Origin: Flavobacteriaceae bacterium
Lineage (GTDB): Bacteria > Bacteroidota > Bacteroidia > Flavobacteriales > Flavobacteriaceae
Direction of reading: 5' to 3'
NCBI GenBank assembly: GCA_029238515.1
Contig: JAQWFW010000020.1
Coordinates: forward strand, 1-64,000
Length of the DNA: 64,000 nt
Under the pieces are notes generated by a model. The model was not told where the DNA came from and did no database searches. It was given only the letters and a program-made list of their open reading frames with translations. Below are positions 55,964 through 64,000 of this stretch, in pieces (the first letter of the stretch is position 1; each line of letters starts with the position of its first letter). Position numbers and translations under genes: made by a program.

Positions 55964-57475
55964 TTAAGATTCTAATGAAATTTCTTCTGCACCGTGCGTA
56001 AGTCGCTTAAGAGGTTTGAGGATTGCAATAACCAAAATACCAAAAATTGTACAGAATATTGCTATCCCAGTAAAAATTGAAAATTCACCAAATTCAGAAG
56101 CAGATTCTCCAAGAAGTCCCGCAACTTTGTTGCCTAACCCTGTAGCTGCAAAATAGGCACCCATCATAAATGCCATCCAACGTTCAGGTGCTAATTTTGT
56201 GATAAATGAAAGAGCAACTGGTGAGGCACATAGTTCTCCTAATGTATGAAATAAATAAGCAAAAATTAGCCAGTACATTGCTGAGGATCCCGTGCCTTCA
56301 TATTCCATGGAAGCTGCCGACATAAAAAAGAATCCCCATCCCATGATAATAACTCCAATGGCCATTTTAAACAATGATGATGATTCTTTGTTTCTATTTT
56401 TCCACCAGACCCAAAAACTACCAACGATAGTAGCAAATATCAAGATAAAAATCGCATTTACAGATTGAAACCAGCTTGCAGGCACCATAAAGTCGCCTAA
56501 AGATAAATCTGTTTTTTGGTAGGTATAAACATTGAGTAACCCCCCCGCTTGTTCAAAAGCACCCCAAAATATTATGATAATTAAAAACGAAAGGTATGTT
56601 ACTAAAATTCTATCTTTTTCAACTTTGTTTCCGTCATTGTAAACTACAATTCCAACTCCGACTGCAAAGGCCAAGCCAATAACCAAAAGACCATAAGACC
56701 AGGATCCCACAATAAACCAAATGCCAAGTCCAGCTAGCACTGTAATAACAAATCCTGCCAATGAGTTAGAGTGTTTAAAAATGGCTATAAGTAAATTTTG
56801 ACTATCGCCTTTTTCTTCATTTGACCGCTCATCAACAACAAGATTTCCAACATGTTTTAAATGCTTTTGTCCATACCAATATGTGAGTTGACCTAATGCC
56901 ATTCCAATACCAGCCATTCCAAAACCATAGTGCCAACCGATATTTTCTCCAACATAACCAACAGCGAGTGCAGCAACTGCTGCCCCTAAATTTATACCCA
57001 TATAAAAGATATAAAAACCCATATCGCGTTTATTTTGTTCATTTTTTGGGTACAATCCACCAACCATTGTTGAAATATTTGGTTTAAGCATCCCAACACC
57101 CATTACTATTAGAGTTAATCCAGTATAAAAAGCCCACATTTGTTCAATAGCGAGTACGCTGTGTCCTGCAACAAGCAACAAACCTCCAACAAAAACAGAT
57201 TTTCTTTGGCCAAGAATTTTATCTGCTATAATTCCACCTGGAATAGATGCAACATAAACAAACATAGTATACCATCCATAAAGTGCAATAGCACTGTCAT
57301 TAGCCCAACCCAATCCTGGATTATCAGACGCCGTCTCTGCAACAAGGTAGAGCACTAAAATTGCGCGCATCCCATAATAAGAAAACCGTTCCCACATTTC
57401 TGTTAAAAAAAGAACATAGAGTCCGATAGGATGCCCAAAAAGTTGTTTTTGATGTTGAAGTTCTGTTGTCGACAT
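55964..57475 (-). CDS. POT-family proton-coupled peptide transporter
   Basis: A 503-residue POT transporter, shorter than its downstream neighbour. LFLTEMWERFSYYGMRAIL holds the ExxERFxYY motif, with FYIFYMGINLGAA and GELCASPVALSFITKLAP as further signatures. The two copies share motifs but differ in loop lengths, so they are diverged paralogues, not a recent duplication. Together with the DPP IV upstream they likely take up dipeptides released outside or in the periplasm. Confidence 0.94.
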   Translation of the reverse strand: MSTTELQHQKQLFGHPIGLYVLFLTEMWERFSYYGMRAILVLYLVAETASDNPGLGWANDSAIALYGWYTMFVYVASIPGGIIADKILGQRKSVFVGGLLLVAGHSVLAIEQMWAFYTGLTLIVMGVGMLKPNISTMVGGLYPKNEQNKRDMGFYIFYMGINLGAAVAALAVGYVGENIGWHYGFGMAGIGMALGQLTYWYGQKHLKHVGNLVVDERSNEEKGDSQNLLIAIFKHSNSLAGFVITVLAGLGIWFIVGSWSYGLLVIGLAFAVGVGIVVYNDGNKVEKDRILVTYLSFLIIIIFWGAFEQAGGLLNVYTYQKTDLSLGDFMVPASWFQSVNAIFILIFATIVGSFWVWWKNRNKESSSLFKMAIGVIIMGWGFFFMSAASMEYEGTGSSAMYWLIFAYLFHTLGELCASPVALSFITKLAPERWMAFMMGAYFAATGLGNKVAGLLGESASEFGEFSIFTGIAIFCTIFGILVIAILKPLKRLTHGAEEISLES

Positions 57476-57506
57476 AATAATTTTATTTATTTATTGATTG
57501 GTTCGT

Positions 57507-59741
57507 TTATCCTTTTATTTTTTTATGCTTTTCTGGATTTACTTTGGGTTGATTTTGAATTTTATCACCCAATGTTTTTCCAATAAAGTTGGTCATTTTT
57601 TTATAGAGGTGTAGTCTCGTATTACCACCATAAATGCCATGATTTTTGTCGGGGTAAATCCCCCATTCAAACTGTTTGTCGGCCTGAATGAGTGCCTCAA
57701 CCATACGCATAGTATGTTGCAAGTGTACGTTATCGTCTCCAGAACCATGAATCAGCAAATAATCTCCTTTAAGCATTTCCGGATAATTGAATGGCGAATT
57801 ATCATCATAACCATCAGGGTTTTCTTGAGGTGTACGCATATAACGCTCGGTATAAATTGTATCATAAAAACGCCAACTTGTAACCGGTGCTACCGCTATG
57901 GCCATCTTAAAAATTTCGCTGCCTTTAAGTAAACAATTGGTACTCATATGACCACCAAAACTCCAACCCCAAATCCCAATTCTATCTTCATCAATATAAG
58001 GTAATTTTGCCAATTTTTTGGCAGCAGCAATTTGATCTTCAGTTTCATATTTGACCAAATTCAAATAGGTTACTTTTTTAAAGTCAGCGCCTTTGAATCC
58101 TGTTCCACGGCCATCAACACAGACCACAAAATAACCCTTTTGTGCCAACATTTGATACCAATAATCATTGGCACTATTCCAAGTATTAGCCACTTTTTGA
58201 GATCCAGGACCAGAATACTGGTACATCAGCATAGGATATTCTTTGTTGGGATCAAAATCAACAGGTTTAATCATCCACATATTGAGGTCGTTTCCGTTGA
58301 TATTTATGGTGCTAAACTCCTTTTTAGAAGTGGTGTATTCGCCCAATTTTTGAGCAACTTTATCGTTGTCTTTTATACTTTTTAGAACTTTACCGTCTAA
58401 AGCTTTATTAAGCGTGTACTCTGGAGGTGTAGTTGCACTCGAGAAAGTATTGATATAATACGTAAAATCTGCACTAAAAGCAGCATCATTTGTTCCAACG
58501 TTATTGGATAATCTTTGTTTGTTTTTACCATTTAATCCAACCGCATATATATCCCTATTGATGGAACCATTTTCTACAGATTGATAAAATATTCTTTTTG
58601 ACTTTTCGTCATAACCATAATATGACGTGACCTCCCAATCTCCAGCAGTCACTTGATTGATGAGTTTGCCTTTTTTACTGTAATGATAAATATGGTTGTA
58701 TCCATCTTGCTCACTCGTCCAAATAAAGCTGTTATTGTTTAAAAATGTAAGATTATCTGTTACATCCACATACGCATTATCTGTTTCAGTTAGAAGGATT
58801 GACGATGAATTGGTTTTAGTATCAATGGCCCACAAATCCAATTCATTTTGATGGCGATTGATGTATTGAGCACTTAAAATATGAGCATCATTTGTCCATT
58901 TGATGCGTGGGATATAAAAATCGCTGTATGTCTTATCGACCTTAACCTCATTTGAGCTACTAGAGCTTAAATCATAAATATGTAAAGATACAATAGCATT
59001 TTTTTCGCCGGCCTTTGGGTATTTGAACACCTGTTGAGTTTGGTACAATGCTTGTCCGTAGATATCCATTGAAAATTCAGGAACTTCAGTTTCGTCAAAT
59101 TTTAAATACGCAATTTTATTGCCCTCAGTGTTCCATTCAAAAGCACGAACAAAAGCGAATTCTTCTTCATAAACCCAATCTGTTATGCCATTGATGATTT
59201 TATTTTTTTCACCATCAAAAGTAATTTGAGAGGTGGTATTTGTTTTTAAATTTTTGATAAAAATATTGTTTTGAAATCCATGCGCTACTTTGGTGCCATC
59301 TGGTGAAAATGTAGGTTCTTGAATTTTTTCTTGCGAAATTTTTTGCAGTGTTTTGGATGCAATATCATACACAAAAAAAACACCTAATGTAGAGTATCTA
59401 TAAACTTGAGAAACGTTTGTTGCTAAAATAATTTTTGATTCATCGCTACTGAATGTATAATTCGTAAAGTAAGGAATATCCTCAAGATCTTTTGAATCAA
59501 CCAAGGTAGATGTTTTGGATTGTGTTTCATAATCATAAACATCGATAGAAGTAGAACGCGTAGCGCGATTAAAATTTAAAACAGAATACTGTTGTCCATT
59601 GTTCATGGAGTGTAGGACCTCCATATTGTCGGTAGAAAAAGTGCCATCCCAAATCTCTTCCAGAGCTATTGTCTTGTTTTGAGCAAAAGAAAAAACAGAG
59701 GCGACAAAAAATAAAATTAAATGTAAATATTTGCGGAGCAT
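57507..59741 (-). CDS. Dipeptidyl peptidase IV (S9B)
   Basis: A 744-residue secreted serine peptidase that removes Xaa-Pro or Xaa-Ala dipeptides. The signal peptide ends FSFAQ (1-21), the beta-propeller covers about 30-480, with the EEEFAF double-Glu substrate-binding motif, and the alpha/beta-hydrolase follows. The triad is S594 in GWSFGG, Asp in GSGDDNVH (669-670) and H701 in KNHGI. It is upstream of the two POT transporter genes on the same strand. Confidence 0.94.
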   Translation of the reverse strand: MLRKYLHLILFFVASVFSFAQNKTIALEEIWDGTFSTDNMEVLHSMNNGQQYSVLNFNRATRSTSIDVYDYETQSKTSTLVDSKDLEDIPYFTNYTFSSDESKIILATNVSQVYRYSTLGVFFVYDIASKTLQKISQEKIQEPTFSPDGTKVAHGFQNNIFIKNLKTNTTSQITFDGEKNKIINGITDWVYEEEFAFVRAFEWNTEGNKIAYLKFDETEVPEFSMDIYGQALYQTQQVFKYPKAGEKNAIVSLHIYDLSSSSSNEVKVDKTYSDFYIPRIKWTNDAHILSAQYINRHQNELDLWAIDTKTNSSSILLTETDNAYVDVTDNLTFLNNNSFIWTSEQDGYNHIYHYSKKGKLINQVTAGDWEVTSYYGYDEKSKRIFYQSVENGSINRDIYAVGLNGKNKQRLSNNVGTNDAAFSADFTYYINTFSSATTPPEYTLNKALDGKVLKSIKDNDKVAQKLGEYTTSKKEFSTININGNDLNMWMIKPVDFDPNKEYPMLMYQYSGPGSQKVANTWNSANDYWYQMLAQKGYFVVCVDGRGTGFKGADFKKVTYLNLVKYETEDQIAAAKKLAKLPYIDEDRIGIWGWSFGGHMSTNCLLKGSEIFKMAIAVAPVTSWRFYDTIYTERYMRTPQENPDGYDDNSPFNYPEMLKGDYLLIHGSGDDNVHLQHTMRMVEALIQADKQFEWGIYPDKNHGIYGGNTRLHLYKKMTNFIGKTLGDKIQNQPKVNPEKHKKIKG

Positions 59742-59855
59742 AGATATATTTTATAAAATGTTACCAATTTTACTAAAAATAATTCAAAATTCCCCTATTC
59801 TAAGCCGATTAATCTTCAATTTAACAATTCGCTTTTCATATAATATATAGAATAG

Positions 59856-59863
59856 TATCTTTG
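59856..59863 (+). promoter_or_regulatory. Putative -7 element of the HMG-CoA reductase gene
   Basis: TATCTTTG fits TAnnTTTG, 17 bases before the ATG at 59881. Confidence 0.42.
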
Positions 59864-59880
59864 TTCATCAATACTCAACT

Positions 59881-61191
59881 ATGCAACAGCAAGTTTCTGG
59901 ATTTTCTAAATTCTCAAAAGCCGAAAAAATTAACTGGCTGATTACCAACTATTTCAATGGAAATACGCAGGCCAAAACCCTTTTGGAATCCTACTGGAAT
60001 GCCGATCGCAAACTGCAACAATTGCACGATGAATTTATTGAAAATACCATTTCCAATTTTTATATGCCCTTTGGAGTAGCACCCAATTTTTTAATCAACG
60101 GAAAAAACTACACCCTTCCCATGACCATTGAGGAGAGCTCAGTTGTCGCAGCAGCGAGCAATGCCGCTAAATTTTGGAGTACGCGTGGCGGATTCAAAAC
60201 AAGTGTTTTATCCACTACAAAAATTGGTCATGTCCATTTTATGTTTGAAGGAGATCAAAACACACTTCAATCTTATTTTGAAAACATCAAACCTCAACTT
60301 TTGGAAGCTACTAAACCGCTGACCAAAAACATGGAAAAGCGCGGTGGTGGAATATTGGACCTCAATCTTATTGATTGCACCTCAAAAATGAAGCATTACT
60401 ACCACTTAGAAGCAACATTTGAAACCAAAGATGCTATGGGTGCCAATTTTATCAATTCGTGTTTAGAGCAAATCGCTACAACCTTTGAGGCGTTAAGCCA
60501 AAATAGCCCAGAACTCCACGAACACGAACCTAAGGTGGTGATGAGTATTTTATCCAATTATGTCCCCAATTGTGTGGTACGCGCCGAAGTAACATGTAAG
60601 ATCGAAGAATTGACTTTAGAAGGTCATTTTACAGGTGCAGAATTTGCCGAAAAGTTTATTCAAGCGGTACGTATTGCCGAAGTAGAACCCTACCGTGCTG
60701 TAACCCACAACAAAGGGATTATGAATGGTGTCGATGCCGTGGTTATTGCTACAGGCAACGATTTTAGAGCTGTAGAAGCAGGCGTACATGCCTATGCCGC
60801 AAAAAATGGCCAATATACAAGTTTGTCCCATGCCAAAATAGAAAATGATACATTCACGTTTTGGATGGATTTACCTCTAGCTCTTGGTACTGTTGGTGGA
60901 CTAACCGGCTTACATCCTATGGTAAAAATAGCTTTAGAATTGTTAGGAAAACCATCGGCTAAAGAACTTATGGAAATAGTGGCTGTAGCGGGACTGGCAC
61001 AAAATTTTGCTGCCCTACGCTCACTCACTACTACAGGAATTCAAAAAGGACACATGAAAATGCATTTACTGAACATTTTAAATCAAATAGGCGCAACAGA
61101 TACTGAAAAAGAAGATTTGATTTTGCATTTTAAAACCAATAGTGTTTCGCACCGTGCGGTGGTGGAAGCCCTAAAAAACCTGCGTGACTGA
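59881..61191 (+). CDS. mvaA: Hydroxymethylglutaryl-CoA reductase, class II type
   Basis: A 436-residue enzyme interconverting HMG-CoA and mevalonate. ENTISNFYMPFGVAPNF (catalytic Glu region), TIEESSVVAAASNAAKFW, THNKGIMNGVDAVVIATGND (catalytic Lys) and a late VSHRAV His are present. Sequence is of the bacterial class II type, which in Bacteroidota works in mevalonate synthesis despite the degradative label. Its TGA overlaps the kinase ATG (TGATG at 61189-61193), so the two are coupled. Confidence 0.93.
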   Translation: MQQQVSGFSKFSKAEKINWLITNYFNGNTQAKTLLESYWNADRKLQQLHDEFIENTISNFYMPFGVAPNFLINGKNYTLPMTIEESSVVAAASNAAKFWSTRGGFKTSVLSTTKIGHVHFMFEGDQNTLQSYFENIKPQLLEATKPLTKNMEKRGGGILDLNLIDCTSKMKHYYHLEATFETKDAMGANFINSCLEQIATTFEALSQNSPELHEHEPKVVMSILSNYVPNCVVRAEVTCKIEELTLEGHFTGAEFAEKFIQAVRIAEVEPYRAVTHNKGIMNGVDAVVIATGNDFRAVEAGVHAYAAKNGQYTSLSHAKIENDTFTFWMDLPLALGTVGGLTGLHPMVKIALELLGKPSAKELMEIVAVAGLAQNFAALRSLTTTGIQKGHMKMHLLNILNQIGATDTEKEDLILHFKTNSVSHRAVVEALKNLRD

Positions 61192-62081
61192 TGCAAGAAT
61201 TTTATAGCCACGGCAAACTCCTCATCAGCTCAGAATATGCGGTATTGGACGGTGCAAAAGCATTGGCCGTTCCAACCAAATTGGGTCAATCCCTAAAAGT
61301 CAAATCCATTGAACAAGCTGAAATCCGATGGAAAAGTTTTGACCACCAAAATAACCTTTGGTTTGAAACAAATTTGACTATAAATAATTTTAATCCGAGT
61401 ACAAATATTGAAACTGCTCAACGGCTTGCTCAAATTTTTCGTGCTATCTTTGAATTGAATCCAAAAGTATTTGCATCTACTGGTCTAGAATTTTCTAGTC
61501 ATTTGGAATTTCCACAAAACTGGGGTCTAGGATCGTCTTCCACCCTCATAAACAATTTGGCGCAATGGGCAAAAATTGATGCATTTGCATTACTCAAAAA
61601 AACATTTGGTGGTAGTGGTTATGACATTGCTTGTGCGCAACACGCCCTCCCGATCGTATATCAACGCCAAAATAGTACACCACATATAAAAATTGTGGAT
61701 TTTGATCCGCCATTTAAAGATCAATTGTTTTTTGTACACCGCAACCAAAAACAAAACAGCCGTGAGGCCATCGCCCGCTACAACACCCTAAAAACAACAC
61801 AAACACTAGATTTTTCCGAACTGAATGCTCTAACCGATGCACTTTTGGTGGCTACTACTTTAGAAGAATTTGAAGTACTCATAAGCAAACATGAAACCTT
61901 AGTGGGTGAACTTATCCAACACCCCCCACTAAAAACCTCACATTTTGCAGACTACCCCGGAGCGATAAAAAGCTTGGGCGCATGGGGTGGTGATTTCTTT
62001 TTGGCAACAAGAACCAATACACAATATTTTAAGGATAAGGGGTACAATACTATTGTACCGTTCAACGATATGACAGTTTAA
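61191..62081 (+). CDS. GYDIA-family GHMP kinase (mevalonate pathway)
   Basis: A 296-residue GHMP kinase. Motif 1 is FYSHGKLLISSEYAVLDGAKAL, the ATP-binding motif 2 is NWGLGSSSTLINNLA, and GGSGYDIACAQ is the GYDIA signature. The family occurs next to HMG-CoA reductase in Flavobacteriaceae and is thought to act as a mevalonate-type kinase; the exact step is unproven. It ends in a hairpin terminator shared with the PpiD-like gene. Confidence 0.9.
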   Translation: MQEFYSHGKLLISSEYAVLDGAKALAVPTKLGQSLKVKSIEQAEIRWKSFDHQNNLWFETNLTINNFNPSTNIETAQRLAQIFRAIFELNPKVFASTGLEFSSHLEFPQNWGLGSSSTLINNLAQWAKIDAFALLKKTFGGSGYDIACAQHALPIVYQRQNSTPHIKIVDFDPPFKDQLFFVHRNQKQNSREAIARYNTLKTTQTLDFSELNALTDALLVATTLEEFEVLISKHETLVGELIQHPPLKTSHFADYPGAIKSLGAWGGDFFLATRTNTQYFKDKGYNTIVPFNDMTV

Positions 62082-62084
62082 AAA

Positions 62085-62110
62085 AAAAGGACTGAAAAAT
62101 CAGTCCTTTT
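62085..62110. terminator. Bidirectional hairpin terminator
   Basis: AAAAGGACTGA (62085-62095) and TCAGTCCTTTT (62100-62110) form an 11-base perfect stem with a four-base AAAA loop. It lies between the kinase and the convergent PpiD-like gene. Confidence 0.93.
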
Positions 62111-62132
62111 AAATTTCTATATAAATGTATTT

Positions 62133-64000
62133 TTAGTAAAATACAGCTCTGTTGTCTTCTATCTCAGCAGCATCTTTTAAGGCGTTATACAACTGAGTGT
62201 TTACTGCACTTTCCTTGGCTTGTCCAACTCTGTTGGCTGCAGCCTGATAACTGCTTAGCACAGGTGCTGGAGTAGTTTTTGTAACCTGAACAGCATATAC
62301 ACCGGTATTGCCTTCAATCAATTCAGAAGTTTCCCCTTCGTCCAATCCAAATGCTGTTCCAATGACTAATGGCTCACGACCTGCACCAGAAAGGGTTGGG
62401 TTTTTCATGTTTACTGCAAGTGCAGTTTTTACTGTTTGTCCTTCTGCAGCAGCAATATCTTCTAGAGTTGATGCAGTAATTCGGTCTATAATGTATGCCG
62501 CTTTCTTCTCTTTTCTAACCTCAGGAAGTGCAGTAACCGATCCATCTTGAACAGACATGAGTCCTGCTTCATTTACGCCTGTAAGCTTAACGACCACAAA
62601 ACCTCCAGCGGTAGTGCTGAAACTTTTAAAATCTCCTTCTTCAACGCCATCTTCAAAAGCCCAGCGTACAATCGCACGTTGCGCGCCAATACCAGGGATA
62701 TTTTCGTCTAATTCTTTAACGCTACTGACGTTGCGCACATCGTAATTATTCTCTTCTGCTACGGCCTCAAAATCGGCATCCGCAACAGCAATTTCAAATT
62801 TAGATTTGTTTTTAAATACCTCGTCTATAGTTTCAACTGAGGGCTCAATTTCTTGTGCAATTGTTGCTACTTTAAATGCATCCTGAGGTTTTCCTTGACT
62901 CAAAACTTCGATAACGTGGTATCCAAAATCGGTACGAACAACTCCTAAGCTTCCTTTTGGATTTTCGAATGAGTAGGCCTTGAATTCTGGAGCAAAACCA
63001 TCGTTGTAAGCAAATTCAATCACTCCTTCTTTTTCGTTGCTTACTTTGTCAGATGACAATGAGAGTAGCGATTTGAATTTTGAGCGATTTCTACGCAAAA
63101 CGTTATAAATACTATCAGCAGTTGCTTTGGCTTGGGCATCTGTTTTTGTCACTGTTGCATCAGCACGAGCACCACCCACAAAAGGAATCAAAATATGTCT
63201 TACTTTGGTAGAATCAGCGATGCCTTTTTTGGCCAGCATTTTGGTCAATTTAAAAAAGTTTCCTTCTTTGTAAGGTCCGTAAATTTCACCAGTTTTTAAG
63301 TCCGTAATATTATCGGCCTGTTCTGATGAAAAAGCAGATCTAAAAACGTAAGTATCATTATATTTTTGTGCAGAATTTGCATTCACAAATTCCTCGTTGT
63401 CTTTGGTGTTTTTAAATCCAACTACAGTTTCATTGGCTTTGGATACCTCGTTGTACTCCTCACGATCGGAAATAAGTGCTTTTAAATTGTCTTGAATGGC
63501 TTGTTCATCTTCTAGTGATGCTTCTTCCTTAAATTCGATATAAACTAAATTTCTTGACGCCTCAACCTCATATGTCTTTGGAAAACGTTTCATATAGGCC
63601 TCAATTTCGGATTTTTTTACGGTGATTAAACTGTCGGCAACACTAGCATATGGAATCTGAACGTATTTGAGATCGACCTTGTCATTTTCAAGTTGATAAT
63701 CCAATTCTCCCTCAGTAAGCGTTCCCGTAATTCCTGCTTTTACTAAATTGAAATAGGTTTGTTGTACGCCAGAAACTGCTACATTTTGCTCAAAAGTAGT
63801 CCACGATTGGTAGTTGATTGGTGTTCCTCCAAGTGTTGTTGTTTCTGGTGAAATGGCTTTCAAATTGGCAATAAATTCGTTGAGTTTGTCTTCATCAAAC
63901 AATCCTGCTTCATTTTTAAATTCTTCAAATGTAGTTAGGTTTTGTTTCAACAAATCACGCATGTAATCGCGTTCTACAGAGATGCCAATGGCATCATACT
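62133..64000 (-). CDS. PpiD/SurA-like peptidyl-prolyl isomerase, 5' end outside window
   Basis: At least 622 residues; the frame continues past the window edge (YDAIGISVERDY before the first Met at 63962), so that Met is not the start. It has a SurA_N-like chaperone region (about 1-130 of the visible part) and a parvulin domain with VRHILIPF and GYHVIEV segments. The missing N-terminus should hold the single membrane helix seen in PpiD. It assists folding of exported proteins in the periplasm. Catalytic residues of the parvulin domain are partly diverged, so chaperone activity may dominate. Confidence 0.85.
   Translation of the reverse strand, partial: YDAIGISVERDYMRDLLKQNLTTFEEFKNEAGLFDEDKLNEFIANLKAISPETTTLGGTPINYQSWTTFEQNVAVSGVQQTYFNLVKAGITGTLTEGELDYQLENDKVDLKYVQIPYASVADSLITVKKSEIEAYMKRFPKTYEVEASRNLVYIEFKEEASLEDEQAIQDNLKALISDREEYNEVSKANETVVGFKNTKDNEEFVNANSAQKYNDTYVFRSAFSSEQADNITDLKTGEIYGPYKEGNFFKLTKMLAKKGIADSTKVRHILIPFVGGARADATVTKTDAQAKATADSIYNVLRRNRSKFKSLLSLSSDKVSNEKEGVIEFAYNDGFAPEFKAYSFENPKGSLGVVRTDFGYHVIEVLSQGKPQDAFKVATIAQEIEPSVETIDEVFKNKSKFEIAVADADFEAVAEENNYDVRNVSSVKELDENIPGIGAQRAIVRWAFEDGVEEGDFKSFSTTAGGFVVVKLTGVNEAGLMSVQDGSVTALPEVRKEKKAAYIIDRITASTLEDIAAAEGQTVKTALAVNMKNPTLSGAGREPLVIGTAFGLDEGETSELIEGNTGVYAVQVTKTTPAPVLSSYQAAANRVGQAKESAVNTQLYNALKDAAEIEDNRAVFY

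Noticed and set aside
62041-62059. Near-perfect palindrome GGTACAATA-C-TATTGTACC
   Set aside because: It lies inside the kinase coding sequence near its 3' end, and about one such AT-rich palindrome is expected by chance in a window of this size.
1-64000. tRNA, rRNA, CRISPR array, prophage or insertion sequence
   Set aside because: No cloverleaf-like, rRNA-like, regularly repeated or transposase-like sequence was seen when reading through the window.

Overview
The window reads as chromosomal DNA of a marine-type Bacteroidota, very probably Flavobacteriaceae. This rests on low GC, TAnnTTTG -7 promoter elements instead of a canonical -10 box, and marker genes typical of the family: TypA, GSIII beside a GSII-type glutamine synthetase, a DnaJ with a shortened zinc finger, GYDIA GHMP kinase, DUF4920/DUF1684/DUF4136 proteins, and the purM-prfA-pyrF order. 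No tRNA, rRNA, CRISPR array, phage or transposase gene was found.

Region 1 (1-11.4 kb) is a cell-surface polysaccharide locus. It holds a truncated 2OG-Fe(II) oxygenase, four glycosyltransferases in mixed orientation, a split dTDP-3-amino-sugar pathway (FdtA-like ketoisomerase, FdtB-like aminotransferase, FemAB-like GNAT), a Wzx-type flippase, and a cassette of a DPGxG small membrane protein, a NoeA-like methyltransferase and a membrane sulfatase-fold transferase. Region 2 (11.4-24.9 kb) is housekeeping: typA, kdsA, an M28 peptidase, an NtrC-like regulator without a DNA-binding domain, an ABC-2 exporter, dnaJ-grpE, an SDR, mnmD, ilvE and a MazG-like hydrolase. Region 3 (24.9-32.6 kb) is accessory: a DPP III lipoprotein, crcB, an Lrp regulator beside an unknown gene, and two genes that look broken (an SRPBCC/GyrI protein with a frameshift and an OmpA-family protein with an in-frame amber codon).

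Region 4 (32.6-49 kb) carries pyrF-prfA-purM, the divergent GSIII/GSII pair with shared TATACCC elements between them, a LOV-like PAS protein without an ATG start, hemL, a glucosaminidase, a PLP deaminase, a small cysteine-rich DUF5522 gene missed by length cut-offs, hutU, a lone OppC-type permease and a tail-specific protease. Region 5 (49-64 kb) has surE, a small membrane protein, lpxB and comEC; then a peptide-use group (two POT transporters and DPP IV); then HMG-CoA reductase with a GYDIA kinase (mevalonate pathway); and finally a PpiD-like isomerase cut by the window edge.

Genes are packed tightly, often with 4-8 base overlaps. Several convergent pairs meet or overlap with no visible terminator, while four strong hairpin terminators sit elsewhere. 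No gap without a gene exceeds about 260 bases. No clearly new multi-gene system is evident. The best leads are the two lesions, the glutamine synthetase control region, the HTH-less NtrC protein and the DPGxG cassette.
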